In this document: positions 1 through 8,226 of the stretch, one piece after another
Layout: each line of letters begins with the position of its first letter
Numbering within the stretch: position 1 is the stretch's first letter
Assembly: GCA_023266455.1 (NCBI GenBank)
Contig: JAHFQD010000025.1
Coordinates: forward strand, 1 to 11,742
Direction: 5' to 3'
Length of the DNA stretch: 11,742 nucleotides
Source of the DNA: Candidatus Muproteobacteria bacterium
Lineage (GTDB): Bacteria > Pseudomonadota > Gammaproteobacteria > Acidiferrobacterales > Sulfurifustaceae
Notes under the pieces: model-generated
What the model saw: only the letters and a program-made list of their open reading frames with translations
What the model was told of the DNA's origin: nothing
Database searches by the model: none
Position numbers and translations under genes: made by a program

Positions 1-1713
1 GCTCGGCGTCACGCCGACTTTGAGCGTCACGTAGCAATAAATGCCTTGTCCCTTGATGTCGTGCGGTAAGCCGACGACCGCCGCTTCCGCTACCGACTTG
101 TGCAACACCGAGGCGCTCTCGATTTCCGCGGTGCCGATGCGATGGCCGGAAACGTTCAATACGTCGTCGACGCGGCCGGTGATCCAGTAATACCCGTCCT
201 TGTCACGTCGCGCGCCGTCGCCGGTGAAATATTTGCCTGGATACGTTTTGAAGTACGTATCCACGAAACGCTGATGATCGCCGTAGACCGTGCGCATCTG
301 TCCCGGCCAGGAGCGGGTGAGCACAAGATTACCGCTGCACTCACCTTCCAAGGTTTTTCCGTCGGTATCCACGATCGCCGGCACCACGCCGAAAAACGGA
401 CGCGTGGCCGAACCGGGTTTCAGTTTGGTCGCGCCTGGCAACGGGGTGATCAACATGCCGCCGGTTTCCGTCTGCCACCATGTATCCACGATCGGCCGCT
501 TGCCGTCGCCGACGACGTGGTAGTACCACTCCCACGCTTCCGGATTGATCGGCTCGCCGACGGTACCGAGCAGCTTCAAACTCGCGCGCGAGGTTTTCTT
601 CACCGGCGCGTCGCCTTCACGCATCAGCGCGCGGATCGCGGTCGGCGCAGTGTAGAAAATATTCACCTTGTGCTTATCGATGACTTCCCAGAACCGCGAC
701 GACGTCGGATAAGTCGGTATGCCCTCGAACATCATTGTGGTCGCGCCATTGGCCAGCGGGCCGTAGACGATGTAGGAGTGGCCCGTCACCCAGCCGACAT
801 CGGCGGTGCACCAATAAATGTCGCCGTCGTGATAATCGAAAACGTATTGATGGGTTACCGCGACGAAGGTCAGGTAACCACCGGTGGTGTGCAACACGCC
901 CTTGGGCTTACCCGTAGAACCCGATGTATAAAGAATGAACAGCGGATCTTCGGCGTCCATTTCTTCCGGCGCGCATTCCGCCGAGGCTTTGGCCATTAAC
1001 TCGTGGTACCACACGTCGCGCGTGGCGTCCCAGGCGATCTCGCCGCCGGTATGTTTGATCACGATCGCGGTGTGTACGTTGGGGCAGTGCGCCAACGCCG
1101 CGTCAGTGTTTTTCTTTAACGGCACTTTTTTGCCACCGCGCACGCCTTCATCGGCGGTGATCAGCACGCGACAATAGGAATCGAGAATCCGTTCTTTCAA
1201 CGACTCTGGCGAAAAACCGCCGAAAACAACGGAGTGAACAGCGCCGATGCGCGTACACGCCAACATCGCCGCCGCGGCTTCGGGAATCATCGGCATGTAA
1301 ATACAAACGCGATCGCCTTTTTTCACACCACGACTTTTGAGCGCGTTGGCGAACTTGCAGACCATTTGATGCAATTCGCGATACGTGATTTTTTTATCCT
1401 GCTTGGGATCGTCTCCTTCCCACAAGATCGCGACTTGATCGCCGCGCTTTTCCAGATGTCGATCGATGCAGTTGTAGGAAACGTTTAGCTTGCCGCCTTC
1501 GAACCAACGAATGTAGAGATTCTTAGCGTCGTAGCTCCAATCGGAAATTTTTTTCCACGGCTTGAACCAGGTGACGAACGCGCGCGCTTGATCGGCCCAG
1601 AAACCGTCGGGATCCTTGATGGAGCGTTCGTACAATTCGCGATACTTCGCGTCATTGATATGCGCGTGGCGCGCGAATTCCGACGGAACGTCATAGACCT
1701 TTTCGTTCGACAT
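1..1713 (-). CDS. acs: Acetyl-CoA synthetase (AMP-forming), 3' end missing
   Basis: Activates acetate with ATP to acetyl-AMP and then to acetyl-CoA in the cytoplasm, feeding acetate into central metabolism. Reading the minus strand from the ATG at 1713 gives 571 uninterrupted codons that run off the window. Adenylate-forming family motifs are clear: the phosphate-binding loop [10 protein letters not shown] at residues 263-272, WWQTETGG starting at residue 412, and the hinge region [15 protein letters not shown] around 511-525. The numbering tracks E. coli Acs (about 652 residues) almost one to one. About 80 C-terminal residues are therefore missing, including the lysine in the PxxGK motif that is acetylated for regulation in this family. 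A GAAGGAA Shine-Dalgarno lies 8 bases before the start. It is the second minus-strand gene after the Sat-APS kinase fusion, separated by 123 bases with a hairpin, so it probably has its own transcript. Identification is near certain. Confidence 0.97.
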   Translation of the reverse strand, partial: MSNEKVYDVPSEFARHAHINDAKYRELYERSIKDPDGFWADQARAFVTWFKPWKKISDWSYDAKNLYIRWFEGGKLNVSYNCIDRHLEKRGDQVAILWEGDDPKQDKKITYRELHQMVCKFANALKSRGVKKGDRVCIYMPMIPEAAAAMLACTRIGAVHSVVFGGFSPESLKERILDSYCRVLITADEGVRGGKKVPLKKNTDAALAHCPNVHTAIVIKHTGGEIAWDATRDVWYHELMAKASAECAPEEMDAEDPLFILYTSGSTGKPKGVLHTTGGYLTFVAVTHQYVFDYHDGDIYWCTADVGWVTGHSYIVYGPLANGATTMMFEGIPTYPTSSRFWEVIDKHKVNIFYTAPTAIRALMREGDAPVKKTSRASLKLLGTVGEPINPEAWEWYYHVVGDGKRPIVDTWWQTETGGMLITPLPGATKLKPGSATRPFFGVVPAIVDTDGKTLEGECSGNLVLTRSWPGQMRTVYGDHQRFVDTYFKTYPGKYFTGDGARRDKDGYYWITGRVDDVLNVSGHRIGTAEIESASVLHKSVAEAAVVGLPHDIKGQGIYCYVTLKVGVTPS

Positions 1714-1721
1714 GTTTCCGG

Positions 1722-1728
1722 TTCCTTC
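1722..1728 (-). promoter_or_regulatory. acs ribosome binding site
   Basis: GAAGGAA on the minus strand, 8 bases upstream of the acs ATG at 1711-1713. It supports that start. I see no convincing -35/-10 pair in the roughly 70 bases between this site and the hairpin at 1784-1816. Confidence 0.6.
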
Positions 1729-1783
1729 GAAGCATCCTGATGAAAGGGGATTGTGTCGTATAGAGAGTTGTCACGACAAGCGC

Positions 1784-1816
1784 AGAGGGCCGGTTCGTAC
1801 ACCGAACCGGCCCTCT
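1784..1816 (-). terminator. 14-bp perfect hairpin downstream of the Sat-APS kinase gene
   Basis: AGAGGGCCGGTTCG (1784-1797) is the exact reverse complement of 1803-1816, with a 5-base loop. It begins 21 bases after the stop codon of the fusion gene, the usual place for an intrinsic terminator. No T-tract follows on either strand, so termination may be weak or Rho-assisted, or the hairpin may instead protect a 3' end. It also separates the fusion gene from acs. Confidence 0.5.
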
Positions 1817-1836
1817 GGGTAGTGCTTACTTTAATG

Positions 1837-3636
1837 TTAACGAGACGCGAATAAGTCGAGCCCGACGTGCGATACCGTCTCGCGTTCCTGATCGCGCACG
1901 ATAACGTTGTCGGAAGTCATTTCCGCCGGCGGTGCCAGCAGCCCCTCTTGCGTGAGATAGCCGATGATATGTTGCACCGCGTCGGCCACGGAGAACATCG
2001 CCGTGTCGATCACGATTTCCGCGTTGATCGGCGCTTCGTACGGATCGGAGATCCCGGTGAATCCTTGAATCAATCCCTTACGCGCCCGTGCGTACAACCC
2101 TTTACGATCGCGCGATTCGCACACATCCAACGAGGTCGAAACGTGCACCTCGATGAACGCGCCATGCGGCTCGACCATCGCGCGCGCTTGCGCGCGTGTA
2201 GCCGCGTACGGCGCGATCGGCGCGCAGATAGCAATGCCGCGATGCTGCGCAATCAAACTCGCGATATAACCCAGGCGCAGGATGTTGAGATCGCGATGCT
2301 CGCGCGTAAACCCCAATTCTGACGACAGATGTTTGCGCACGACGTCGCCGTCGAGCAAGGTGACATGACGCTCTCCCTGCTCCATGAGACGCGCGCGCAA
2401 CACGCGTGCGATCGTGGATTTGCCGGCGCCGGATAAGCCCGTGAAGAACAGGGTGAAGCCGCGGCGTACACTGGTGCGGAAAGGCCGTTGCAGTTCTTGC
2501 AAAACGTTCGGATAGGAGAAACGTTGGATAATTTCGCGCACGCGATCGTCTTCGGCGCGGCGCGGATCGCGCAGCAGCACTTCCGGACAATCTTCTTCCG
2601 GAATTAAATCGCGGAACGAAATCAGACTGAGATCATGATCGTCGGCAAACCGTTCTAGCAGCGCAATGTTTTGATATTGCCCGTAGCACGATTTACCAGC
2701 CGCGCCTTCGCCGACATCGTGCGTGTCGTGCTCCGCGATCCAATGCGTGCAACCGAAGTTGCGCGCGATGATGGCGTTGAGCAAGACGCTACGCGAACCG
2801 GCTTGACGCCACGACAACGGCAACACATTCAACTGCGCGGTGTGCTTCGGATAATGCTCCATCGCCGCGCGCATCGCGCGGATGCGCGTGTAGTACGAAG
2901 GTTCCTCCATCATGCGCTGTCCAACGGCGGCGAAGACGACCAACCTCGCTCCGTGTTTCAGCGCCGCTTGACGGCTGAATTCGACGTGCGCCCGATGCAG
3001 CAAACCACGCGGCGCATAACCGATAATGTTCGCGTTGTTCTCCGCAACCAACGTCTTACGTACTTGCGCGGGCGTTTGCCGGAGTGCGGTGAAATCGTGA
3101 TACATCGGCAACTCGACGACTTCCAAACGACCGGTGATACAAACGCAATCGGAACGTTTATATAAATAGCCAACGTCCGGATGATTGCCCTGCGGCGCTT
3201 CGTAAATTCTTTCCGCTTCCAAGCGGCGATGGCGTTCGAATATTTCTTCCAACGTCAGCACCGCCACCATTACACCCTCAGAGTCACACAGCGAGATGCG
3301 TGTACCCGGCGTCCACGCTTCGGCTTTCTTCGCCGGTGTTTCTAAAACAATCGGCAACGGCCAAAGCGTGCCGTCGCTCAAATGCATGTCGTTTAAAACG
3401 GATTCGTAATCGGCGCGATTCAAAAACGTCGTCAGCGGCGAGAACGCGCCGATGGCCAGCATTTCTAGATCGCAGAGTTCGCGCGAAGTAAGATCGAGGG
3501 AAGGAAAATCACGTGCCGCGGTTTTCAACTCCGCCGCGCGTTCGGGACTGACTAGTAGGTTGTTTAGCTTTTCTCCGTAGGGTGAAGCGACGTGAGTAAA
3601 ATTTTTGTCGATTCTAGAGGCTCGCGCTTTTTTCAT
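1837..3636 (-). CDS. Fused sulfate adenylyltransferase-like / adenylylsulfate kinase
   Basis: About 599 residues with an N-terminal ATP-sulfurylase fold (about 1-385) and a C-terminal APS kinase (about 390-575). The kinase makes PAPS from APS and ATP and looks complete: P-loop GLSGAGKS at 400-407, then LLDGD, an RDLNI segment, KGLYARARKG and FTGISDPYEAP. The sulfurylase half keeps HRAH (214-217). The usual QTRNP stretch just before it reads APRGL, and the region expected to carry GRDHAG reads AEHDTHD (A301-D304 and on). That half may therefore be inactive, altered or regulatory. Domain order is that of fungal and bacterial fusions, not animal PAPS synthases. The numbering uses the ATG at 3636. 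A TTG at 3645 is a possible start, but an AGGAG at 3649-3653 fits neither ideally (12 bases from the ATG, 3 from the TTG). The protein acts in cytoplasmic sulfate activation. Catalytic status of the first half is inference. Confidence 0.9.
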   Translation of the reverse strand: MKKARASRIDKNFTHVASPYGEKLNNLLVSPERAAELKTAARDFPSLDLTSRELCDLEMLAIGAFSPLTTFLNRADYESVLNDMHLSDGTLWPLPIVLETPAKKAEAWTPGTRISLCDSEGVMVAVLTLEEIFERHRRLEAERIYEAPQGNHPDVGYLYKRSDCVCITGRLEVVELPMYHDFTALRQTPAQVRKTLVAENNANIIGYAPRGLLHRAHVEFSRQAALKHGARLVVFAAVGQRMMEEPSYYTRIRAMRAAMEHYPKHTAQLNVLPLSWRQAGSRSVLLNAIIARNFGCTHWIAEHDTHDVGEGAAGKSCYGQYQNIALLERFADDHDLSLISFRDLIPEEDCPEVLLRDPRRAEDDRVREIIQRFSYPNVLQELQRPFRTSVRRGFTLFFTGLSGAGKSTIARVLRARLMEQGERHVTLLDGDVVRKHLSSELGFTREHRDLNILRLGYIASLIAQHRGIAICAPIAPYAATRAQARAMVEPHGAFIEVHVSTSLDVCESRDRKGLYARARKGLIQGFTGISDPYEAPINAEIVIDTAMFSVADAVQHIIGYLTQEGLLAPPAEMTSDNVIVRDQERETVSHVGLDLFASR

Positions 3637-3766
3637 GAGGTCCAATCTCTCCTAAAAGGGCGTGATTACAGCGCCGTCCATGGTGCGGCGTTTACTGCCC
3701 TCGTGCTACCCCCTGAGGTATTTCCTTCTTTTTCCTTAAAGAAGCACCGCACCCGTCTTGGTATAC

Positions 3767-3800
3767 GATAATCCTTCTACTACTTCGGTATAGGATTATC
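3767..3800. repeat. Inverted repeat GATAATCC / GGATTATC
   Basis: GATAATCC at 3767-3774 is the exact reverse complement of 3793-3800, with 18 bases between. The sequence GGTATA also occurs just before each arm (3760-3765 and 3787-3792), so the arms are partly a direct repeat too. The arrangement could be a protein-binding site in the divergent promoter region. No regulator can be named. Confidence 0.35.
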
Positions 3801-3807
3801 TAGACTA

Positions 3808-3835
3808 AATCTAGCTTCGTTCTCTAAATTGACAA
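3808..3835 (-). promoter_or_regulatory. Possible promoter for the Sat-APS kinase gene
   Basis: On the minus strand TTGTCA (3835-3830, 5 of 6 matches to the -35 consensus) is followed after 16 bases by TAGATT (3813-3808, 4 of 6 matches to the -10). It would give a leader of about 165 bases. The -35 box overlaps the plus-strand TTGACA at 3829-3834. Judged from consensus matches only. Confidence 0.25.
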
Positions 3836-3857
3836 CTAAGTGAGTTAGCCTGACGAT
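3829..3857 (+). promoter_or_regulatory. Possible distal promoter for the FimX-like gene
   Basis: A perfect TTGACA (3829-3834) is followed after 17 bases by GACGAT (3852-3857), a poor -10 with 3 of 6 matches. It is weaker overall than the candidate at 3883-3910. Confidence 0.25.
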
Positions 3858-3882
3858 AAGCGGCGGTTTTCGTTGGGATTTA

Positions 3883-3910
3883 TTTGCAGTTTCCCCCTCT
3901 AAAATATAAG
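3883..3910 (+). promoter_or_regulatory. Likely proximal promoter of the FimX-like gene
   Basis: TTTGCA (3883-3888, 4 of 6) and TATAAG (3905-3910, 5 of 6) are separated by 16 bases. Transcription would begin near 3917, leaving a leader of about 55 bases that contains the ribosome binding site AAGGAGAG at 3956-3963. Confidence 0.45.
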
Positions 3911-3955
3911 TCGCCCGTGCGGCTCGACGCCTGCCCCGACGTACTAATGTTAAGT

Positions 3956-3963
3956 AAGGAGAG
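3956..3963 (+). promoter_or_regulatory. Ribosome binding site that sets a TTG start
   Basis: AAGGAGAG ends 9 bases before the TTG at 3973. No ATG or GTG in the same frame lies between the site and that TTG, so this site decides the unusual start of the FimX-like gene. Confidence 0.65.
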
Positions 3964-3972
3964 TGCCCTTCC

Positions 3973-6267
3973 TTGGATAAAAAAATACTTCGCCTGTTGA
4001 TTATTGACGACTCGCCGGACGATGCCGATCGTGCCGCGACGGCGTTGCGCAAGCTCGGTTACATGCTAAAGACCCAGCGCATCCAAGATATGGCATCGAT
4101 GCAATCGGCGCTAGAGAAAGGCACCTTCGACGTCATCATCTCCGAACTCACCCTGGCGCATTTCGGTGCGCCGATGGCGCTCGACGTCGCGAAGCGTTTG
4201 GAATGCCGCGCGCCGCTGATCGTGTTCACCCGCACGATTCAAGAAGCCGACGTGCTCAAGTTGATGCGCGCCGGCGCGGTCGATGTGGTGCGCAAGGACG
4301 AAGCTTTCCGTTTAGTGCCCGTAATTGAACGCGAATTGCGCGTCGCCGACGAACGCCGCGACCGTTACGCGATGGAGCAAAAACTCAACGAGCTCGAAGG
4401 TAAACATCGCGCCATCGTCGAAGGCGCACGCGAAGCGATCGGTTACTGCCAAGACGGCATGCACACCGACGCCAACGTCACCTATCTCGAGATGTTCGGC
4501 TACTCGAAAGGCGAACTCGAAGGCGTGCCGATCATGAACTTGATCGACAAAAACGATCAAGCACGCTTCAAAGAATTTCTACGCAAGGGTGAAAAAGACA
4601 CGCAAGAATTCCTGGCGACGAAGAAAGACGGTGGACCGATACATATCGAGTTGCGCGCGTCGTCCATCACGCTAAACAGCGAGCCCTGCATTCAGGTCGT
4701 CGTCTCCGACATCTCCAAACGTAAAGCGGCGGAGAGCCGATTGCAGTATCTGAATCAACATGATCCGCTGACGGGTCTCTTCAACCGTTCTTATTTTCTG
4801 CAAGCGCTCAACACCGCGCTCGAAGAAGCGCGTTCGAAAGATATTTTGAGCGGCATCCTTTACTTCGATTTGCACCAGATCAAAGCCATCAACGAGGTCT
4901 TGGGACACGCCGCGGGCGACCGCGTATTGCTCAAAGTGGCGCGCTTGTTCCGCGACAAACTCGGCGACTACGGCGTGCTCGCGCGTTTCGGCGGCGACGA
5001 GTTCGCGATCCTGCTGAAGAACGCACCCGAAGAACAATTGAAATCGACAGGGCAAATGTTGGCCACGGCCATCAAAGAAGCCGCTTTCGTCGAAGGTGGC
5101 AAGACGTTCACTTTCCAAGGCGACTACGGCGCCGTTGTGATCGGCAAAGACGCGCCGAATCCGCAGAAACTGCTGTCCGACGTCTACCGTGCGGCGCAGC
5201 CGCCAACACCGGTGCCAGCCGCCGCGCCGGCTGCTCCGACGCCAACGTTAAGCGTCGCCCCGACACCGGTTGCCGCGCCAACCGCGGCGCCGACACCGCC
5301 GCAAGTACCAACGCTCACCGCTGTCGTGAATCTTTCAGAAGCGGCGCCGACACAAAAACCGCTCGCGGTCGCACCCGCTCCGACGCCCGTCGCGGCGGCG
5401 GTGCCAGCGCCGAAACCGACACCGCTTAAAGCCGAACCGCGACGTCCCGCGGTGAAGACGGCGGCGGTCGATCCGTGGACAGAAAGATTACAAACCGCGT
5501 TGGACAAAAACGGTTTCGAACTTTTTTATCAACCAATCGTGAATTTACACGGCGAACCCGCGGAGCTCTTCGAAGTACTCGTGCGTTTGCCGGACGAGAA
5601 CGGCAAAGTTATTCCGGCGGCACAATTCATGCCTGCCGCCGAACGCGCCGGCCTCGCGTCCGTGATCGATCGTTGGGTCGTCCGCCATGCGCTCGAAGCG
5701 CTGCGCGAACTACATAGCGAAGATCGGCGCGCGCGTTTCTTCGTTAACTTGTGTCCGGCCTCGTTCCGTGAACCGGAACTCATCGTGCAGACGCAGAAGC
5801 AGTTGTGGGAAATGCGCATCAAACCCAAATATCTTTCTTTCGAAGCGGACGAAGACGCGCTGCTCAAAGAACCCGCCGAAGCACGCACCTTCCTCGCCGC
5901 GGTCAAGAAAATCGGCTGTCGCTTCACCGCCGACAACTTCGGCAACCATATGTCGAACCTGAATCAGTTGCGCGATTTGCCGATCGACTTCCTTAAAATC
6001 GCCGGCTCACACATCCGCAACCTGAGCGAGGACAACCTCGCGCAGGCGTCGCTGAAAGCCTTGGTTCAAATCGCGAAATCGTTGGATAAAGTCGTCATCG
6101 CCAAATCGGTCGAAAAAGCCGAAGACTTGGCGATCCTTTGGAATCTCGGTGTCGATTACGTCCAAGGCCACTATTTCCAAGAAGCCGACGCGCAGCTCAA
6201 TTATGAATTTGGCGGCGAGTCCACCCTGTCCTCCGCCGACTCCCAGAAATTCACCTGGGCGCAGTAA
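3973..6267 (+). CDS. FimX-like REC-PAS-GGDEF-EAL c-di-GMP receptor
   Basis: A 764-residue cytoplasmic protein with a TTG start. Domains: receiver (about 5-125), PAS (about 135-250), GGDEF (about 255-405), a Pro/Ala-rich linker (about 409-498) and EAL (about 500-745). In the receiver the acidic pair D12-D13 is present, but E58 replaces the phosphorylated Asp. GGDEF is intact at 340-344, with no RxxD inhibitory site before it, and the end of that domain (SIG and GRN-type motifs) is missing. The EAL signature reads EVL (534-536). Phosphodiesterase residues are altered: D654-N655 for DD, A677 for the Asp of KID, and K711 for the Glu of AEGVE. This architecture and the EVL signature are those of FimX, a catalytically inactive c-di-GMP receptor that controls type IV pili and twitching in Pseudomonas and Xanthomonas. 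Loss of activity and a pilus role here are inferred, because no pilus genes are in view. Confidence 0.85.
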   Translation: MDKKILRLLIIDDSPDDADRAATALRKLGYMLKTQRIQDMASMQSALEKGTFDVIISELTLAHFGAPMALDVAKRLECRAPLIVFTRTIQEADVLKLMRAGAVDVVRKDEAFRLVPVIERELRVADERRDRYAMEQKLNELEGKHRAIVEGAREAIGYCQDGMHTDANVTYLEMFGYSKGELEGVPIMNLIDKNDQARFKEFLRKGEKDTQEFLATKKDGGPIHIELRASSITLNSEPCIQVVVSDISKRKAAESRLQYLNQHDPLTGLFNRSYFLQALNTALEEARSKDILSGILYFDLHQIKAINEVLGHAAGDRVLLKVARLFRDKLGDYGVLARFGGDEFAILLKNAPEEQLKSTGQMLATAIKEAAFVEGGKTFTFQGDYGAVVIGKDAPNPQKLLSDVYRAAQPPTPVPAAAPAAPTPTLSVAPTPVAAPTAAPTPPQVPTLTAVVNLSEAAPTQKPLAVAPAPTPVAAAVPAPKPTPLKAEPRRPAVKTAAVDPWTERLQTALDKNGFELFYQPIVNLHGEPAELFEVLVRLPDENGKVIPAAQFMPAAERAGLASVIDRWVVRHALEALRELHSEDRRARFFVNLCPASFREPELIVQTQKQLWEMRIKPKYLSFEADEDALLKEPAEARTFLAAVKKIGCRFTADNFGNHMSNLNQLRDLPIDFLKIAGSHIRNLSEDNLAQASLKALVQIAKSLDKVVIAKSVEKAEDLAILWNLGVDYVQGHYFQEADAQLNYEFGGESTLSSADSQKFTWAQ
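5197..5466 (+). repeat. Low-complexity Pro/Ala/Thr/Val linker coding region
   Basis: About 90 codons inside the FimX-like gene encode a linker made almost only of P, A, T and V, with recurring PTPVAAP-like units. It is in frame and joins the shortened GGDEF domain to the EAL domain. Such tracts expand and contract easily, so its length may vary between strains. Confidence 0.7.
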
Positions 6268-6292
6268 ATCTCCGACGTTCCAAAACCCCAGC

Positions 6293-6320
6293 TCGATAAC
6301 CTCGGGCCGAGCGGTATAAT
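6293..6320 (+). promoter_or_regulatory. ettA promoter
   Basis: TCGATA (6293-6298, 4 of 6) and a perfect TATAAT (6315-6320) are separated by 16 bases. Transcription would start near 6327, giving a leader of about 20 bases that contains AAGGGG (6334-6339) 7 bases before the ATG. No clear terminator separates it from the preceding gene. Confidence 0.65.
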
Positions 6321-6346
6321 CGCGCCTCTTCAAAAGGGGCTTCGCC

Positions 6347-8023
6347 ATGTCCGGTCAATACATTTTCACCATGCATCGCGTGACCAAGATGGTCCCGCCG
6401 AACCGCGCGATCCTCAAAAATATCTCGCTGTCGTTTTTCCCCGGCGCCAAGATCGGCGTGTTGGGTCTGAACGGCTCCGGGAAATCCACGCTGCTGCGCA
6501 TCATGGCCGGTGTCGATCAAGAGCACGACGGCGAAGCGCACCCGATGCCGGGCATCCGCATCGGGTACTTGTCGCAAGAACCGCAACTTGATCCGAAGAA
6601 GGACGTGCGCGGCAACGTCGAAGAAGCCGTCGCCGAAACCAAGGCATTGCTCGATAAGTTCAACGCCATCAGCACCAAGTTCGGCGAGCCGATGTCGGAC
6701 GACGAGATGAACAAGCTGCTCGAAGACCAAGCGAAAATACAAGAAAAAATCGACGCCGCCGGCGCCTGGGAACTCGAGCGCAAGCTCGAGATCGCCGCCG
6801 ACGCGTTGCGCCTCCCGCCGTGGGACGCGGACGTCACGAAGCTCTCCGGCGGCGAACGCCGGCGCGTGGCATTGTGCCAATTGTTGCTGTCGCAACCGGA
6901 CATGTTGCTGCTCGACGAACCGACGAACCATCTCGACGCCGAATCGGTCGCCTGGCTCGAACGCTTTCTGCACGAATATCCCGGCACCGTCGTGGCGGTG
7001 ACGCATGATCGTTACTTCCTCGACAACGTCGCGGGTTGGATTCTGGAACTCGACCGTGGCGAAGGCATTCCGTGGAAAGGTAATTATTCGTCGTGGTTGG
7101 ACCAAAAAGAAAAACGTCTCGCCGTGGAAGAGAAACAAGAATCCGCGCGTCAGAAATCGCTCAAGGAAGAACTCGAGTGGGTGCGCACCAGTCCCAAAGG
7201 TCGACATGCCAAGAGCAAAGCGCGTTTACAACGTTACGAAGAACTGGCGTCGCAGGAATACGCCACGCGTAACGAGACCAAAGAAATTTTCATCCCCGCG
7301 GGTCCGCGTTTGGGCGACGTCGTCGTGGAAGCCGGCAATCTCACGAAGGGTTTCGGCGATCGCGTGCTGATCGACGATCTGTCGTTCAATCTCCCGCGCG
7401 GCGGCATCGTCGGCATCATCGGTCCGAACGGCGCCGGCAAAACCACGTTATTCAAAATGATCGTCGGTCAGGAAAAACCCGACGATGGCGATCTGCGCGT
7501 CGGCTCGACGGTTAAGCTCGCGTACGTCGATCAGTCGCGCGATTCGCTCGATGGCAAAAAAACCGTGTGGCAGGAAATCTCCGACGGCCAAGACATCATG
7601 CTCATCGGCAAAACCGAAGTGCCGTCGCGCGCGTATTGCGGGCGCTTCAACTTCCGCGGCACCGATCAGCAAAAATTCATCAAAGATCTCTCCGGCGGCG
7701 AACGCAATCGCGTGCATTTGGCGAAGCTTTTAAAGAGCGGCGGCAATCTGCTGTTGCTCGACGAACCGACGAACGATCTCGATGTCGACACGCTGCGCGC
7801 GCTAGAAGAAGCACTGCTCGACTTCGGCGGCTGCGCGGTGATCATTTCGCACGATCGCTGGTTCTTGGATCGCGTCGCCACGCATATTCTGGCGTTCGAA
7901 GACGAATCGAAGGTTGTTTGGTTCGAAGGCAACTACGCCGACTACGAAGCCGACCGCAAACGTCGCCTCGGCGTCAACGCGGAGCAACCGCACCGAATTC
8001 GGTATAAACGACTGGTGCATTGA
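6347..8023 (+). CDS. ettA: Energy-dependent translational throttle protein EttA (ABC-F)
   Basis: A soluble ABC-F ATPase that binds the ribosomal E site and gates the first steps of elongation according to the ATP/ADP level. At 558 residues it matches the family length (555 in E. coli). It has two nucleotide-binding domains. Walker A loops are GLNGSGKS (40-47) and GPNGAGKT (359-366). Signature motifs are LSGGERRR and LSGGERNR, and Walker B motifs are [12 protein letters not shown] and [13 protein letters not shown]-switches lie in THDRYFLD and SHDRWFLD. The helical arm typical of EttA lies at about 80-150 and the charged P-site tRNA interaction linker at about 255-320. There are no membrane segments, so this is not a transporter. 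It has its own TATAAT promoter and a Shine-Dalgarno 7 bases before the ATG. The C-terminus ends in the RRLG segment typical of this subfamily followed by a basic tail. Confidence 0.96.
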   Translation: MSGQYIFTMHRVTKMVPPNRAILKNISLSFFPGAKIGVLGLNGSGKSTLLRIMAGVDQEHDGEAHPMPGIRIGYLSQEPQLDPKKDVRGNVEEAVAETKALLDKFNAISTKFGEPMSDDEMNKLLEDQAKIQEKIDAAGAWELERKLEIAADALRLPPWDADVTKLSGGERRRVALCQLLLSQPDMLLLDEPTNHLDAESVAWLERFLHEYPGTVVAVTHDRYFLDNVAGWILELDRGEGIPWKGNYSSWLDQKEKRLAVEEKQESARQKSLKEELEWVRTSPKGRHAKSKARLQRYEELASQEYATRNETKEIFIPAGPRLGDVVVEAGNLTKGFGDRVLIDDLSFNLPRGGIVGIIGPNGAGKTTLFKMIVGQEKPDDGDLRVGSTVKLAYVDQSRDSLDGKKTVWQEISDGQDIMLIGKTEVPSRAYCGRFNFRGTDQQKFIKDLSGGERNRVHLAKLLKSGGNLLLLDEPTNDLDVDTLRALEEALLDFGGCAVIISHDRWFLDRVATHILAFEDESKVVWFEGNYADYEADRKRRLGVNAEQPHRIRYKRLVH

Positions 8024-8226
8024 TCGCGCATTTGCGCCAATTATCGATTATGCAAACGCTTTGATTCGGCGCCTCACGCTCGTATTTTTCGGCTTGATCA
8101 CTGGCACTTGGTATATCGCCGCGCAAGCGTACGATTCCTCGGGTAACAACAGCGGATTCTTGAATGAATTGGTATACGAAGTGAACTAGGCCTGAACTTG
8201 GCGTCTGCTTATTAGTCTAAGTAAAT
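8024..8226 (+). other. ettA to small Cys-protein intergenic region
   Basis: 203 bases. A small GCGCA/TGCGC inverted repeat follows the ettA stop (8026-8037), without a T-tract. From a TTG at 8061 to a TAG at 8187-8189 there is a 42-codon open frame with one hydrophobic stretch (LTLVFFGLITGTWYIAAQAY), but it has no ribosome binding site and no ATG. I do not call it a gene. No strong promoter for the gene at 8227 is visible; TTGGCG (8198-8203) is the best -35-like box. Confidence 0.4.

Larger units (their letters stand above)
3646..3972. other. Divergent intergenic region between the Sat-APS kinase and FimX-like genes
   Basis: 327 bases with no convincing gene. It is richer in A and T than the flanking genes. 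It contains promoter-like boxes on both strands (listed separately), an 8-bp inverted repeat at 3767-3800, a 7-bp hairpin CTTCTTT/AAAGAAG at 3725-3744, and a small CTAGA/TCTAG inverted repeat at 3800-3814. The two flanking genes point away from each other, so shared regulation is possible but not shown. Confidence 0.7.

Noticed and set aside
100..999. Long plus-strand open frame
   Set aside because: It lies antisense inside acs, whose minus-strand translation matches acetyl-CoA synthetase motif by motif. The plus-strand product is Arg/His-rich with no recognisable domain.
1867..2322. Plus-strand open frames inside the Sat-APS kinase gene (also 2671-3165)
   Set aside because: Shadows of a well-supported minus-strand enzyme; products are Arg-rich and without family features.
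6251..7207. 318-codon minus-strand open frame
   Set aside because: It is antisense to ettA and exists because of GC-rich codon bias; no domain and no proper start signal.
6347..8023. ABC transporter ATPase subunit
   Set aside because: Two ABC domains in one chain, the EttA arm and linker, and no membrane partner gene mark it as an ABC-F translation factor.
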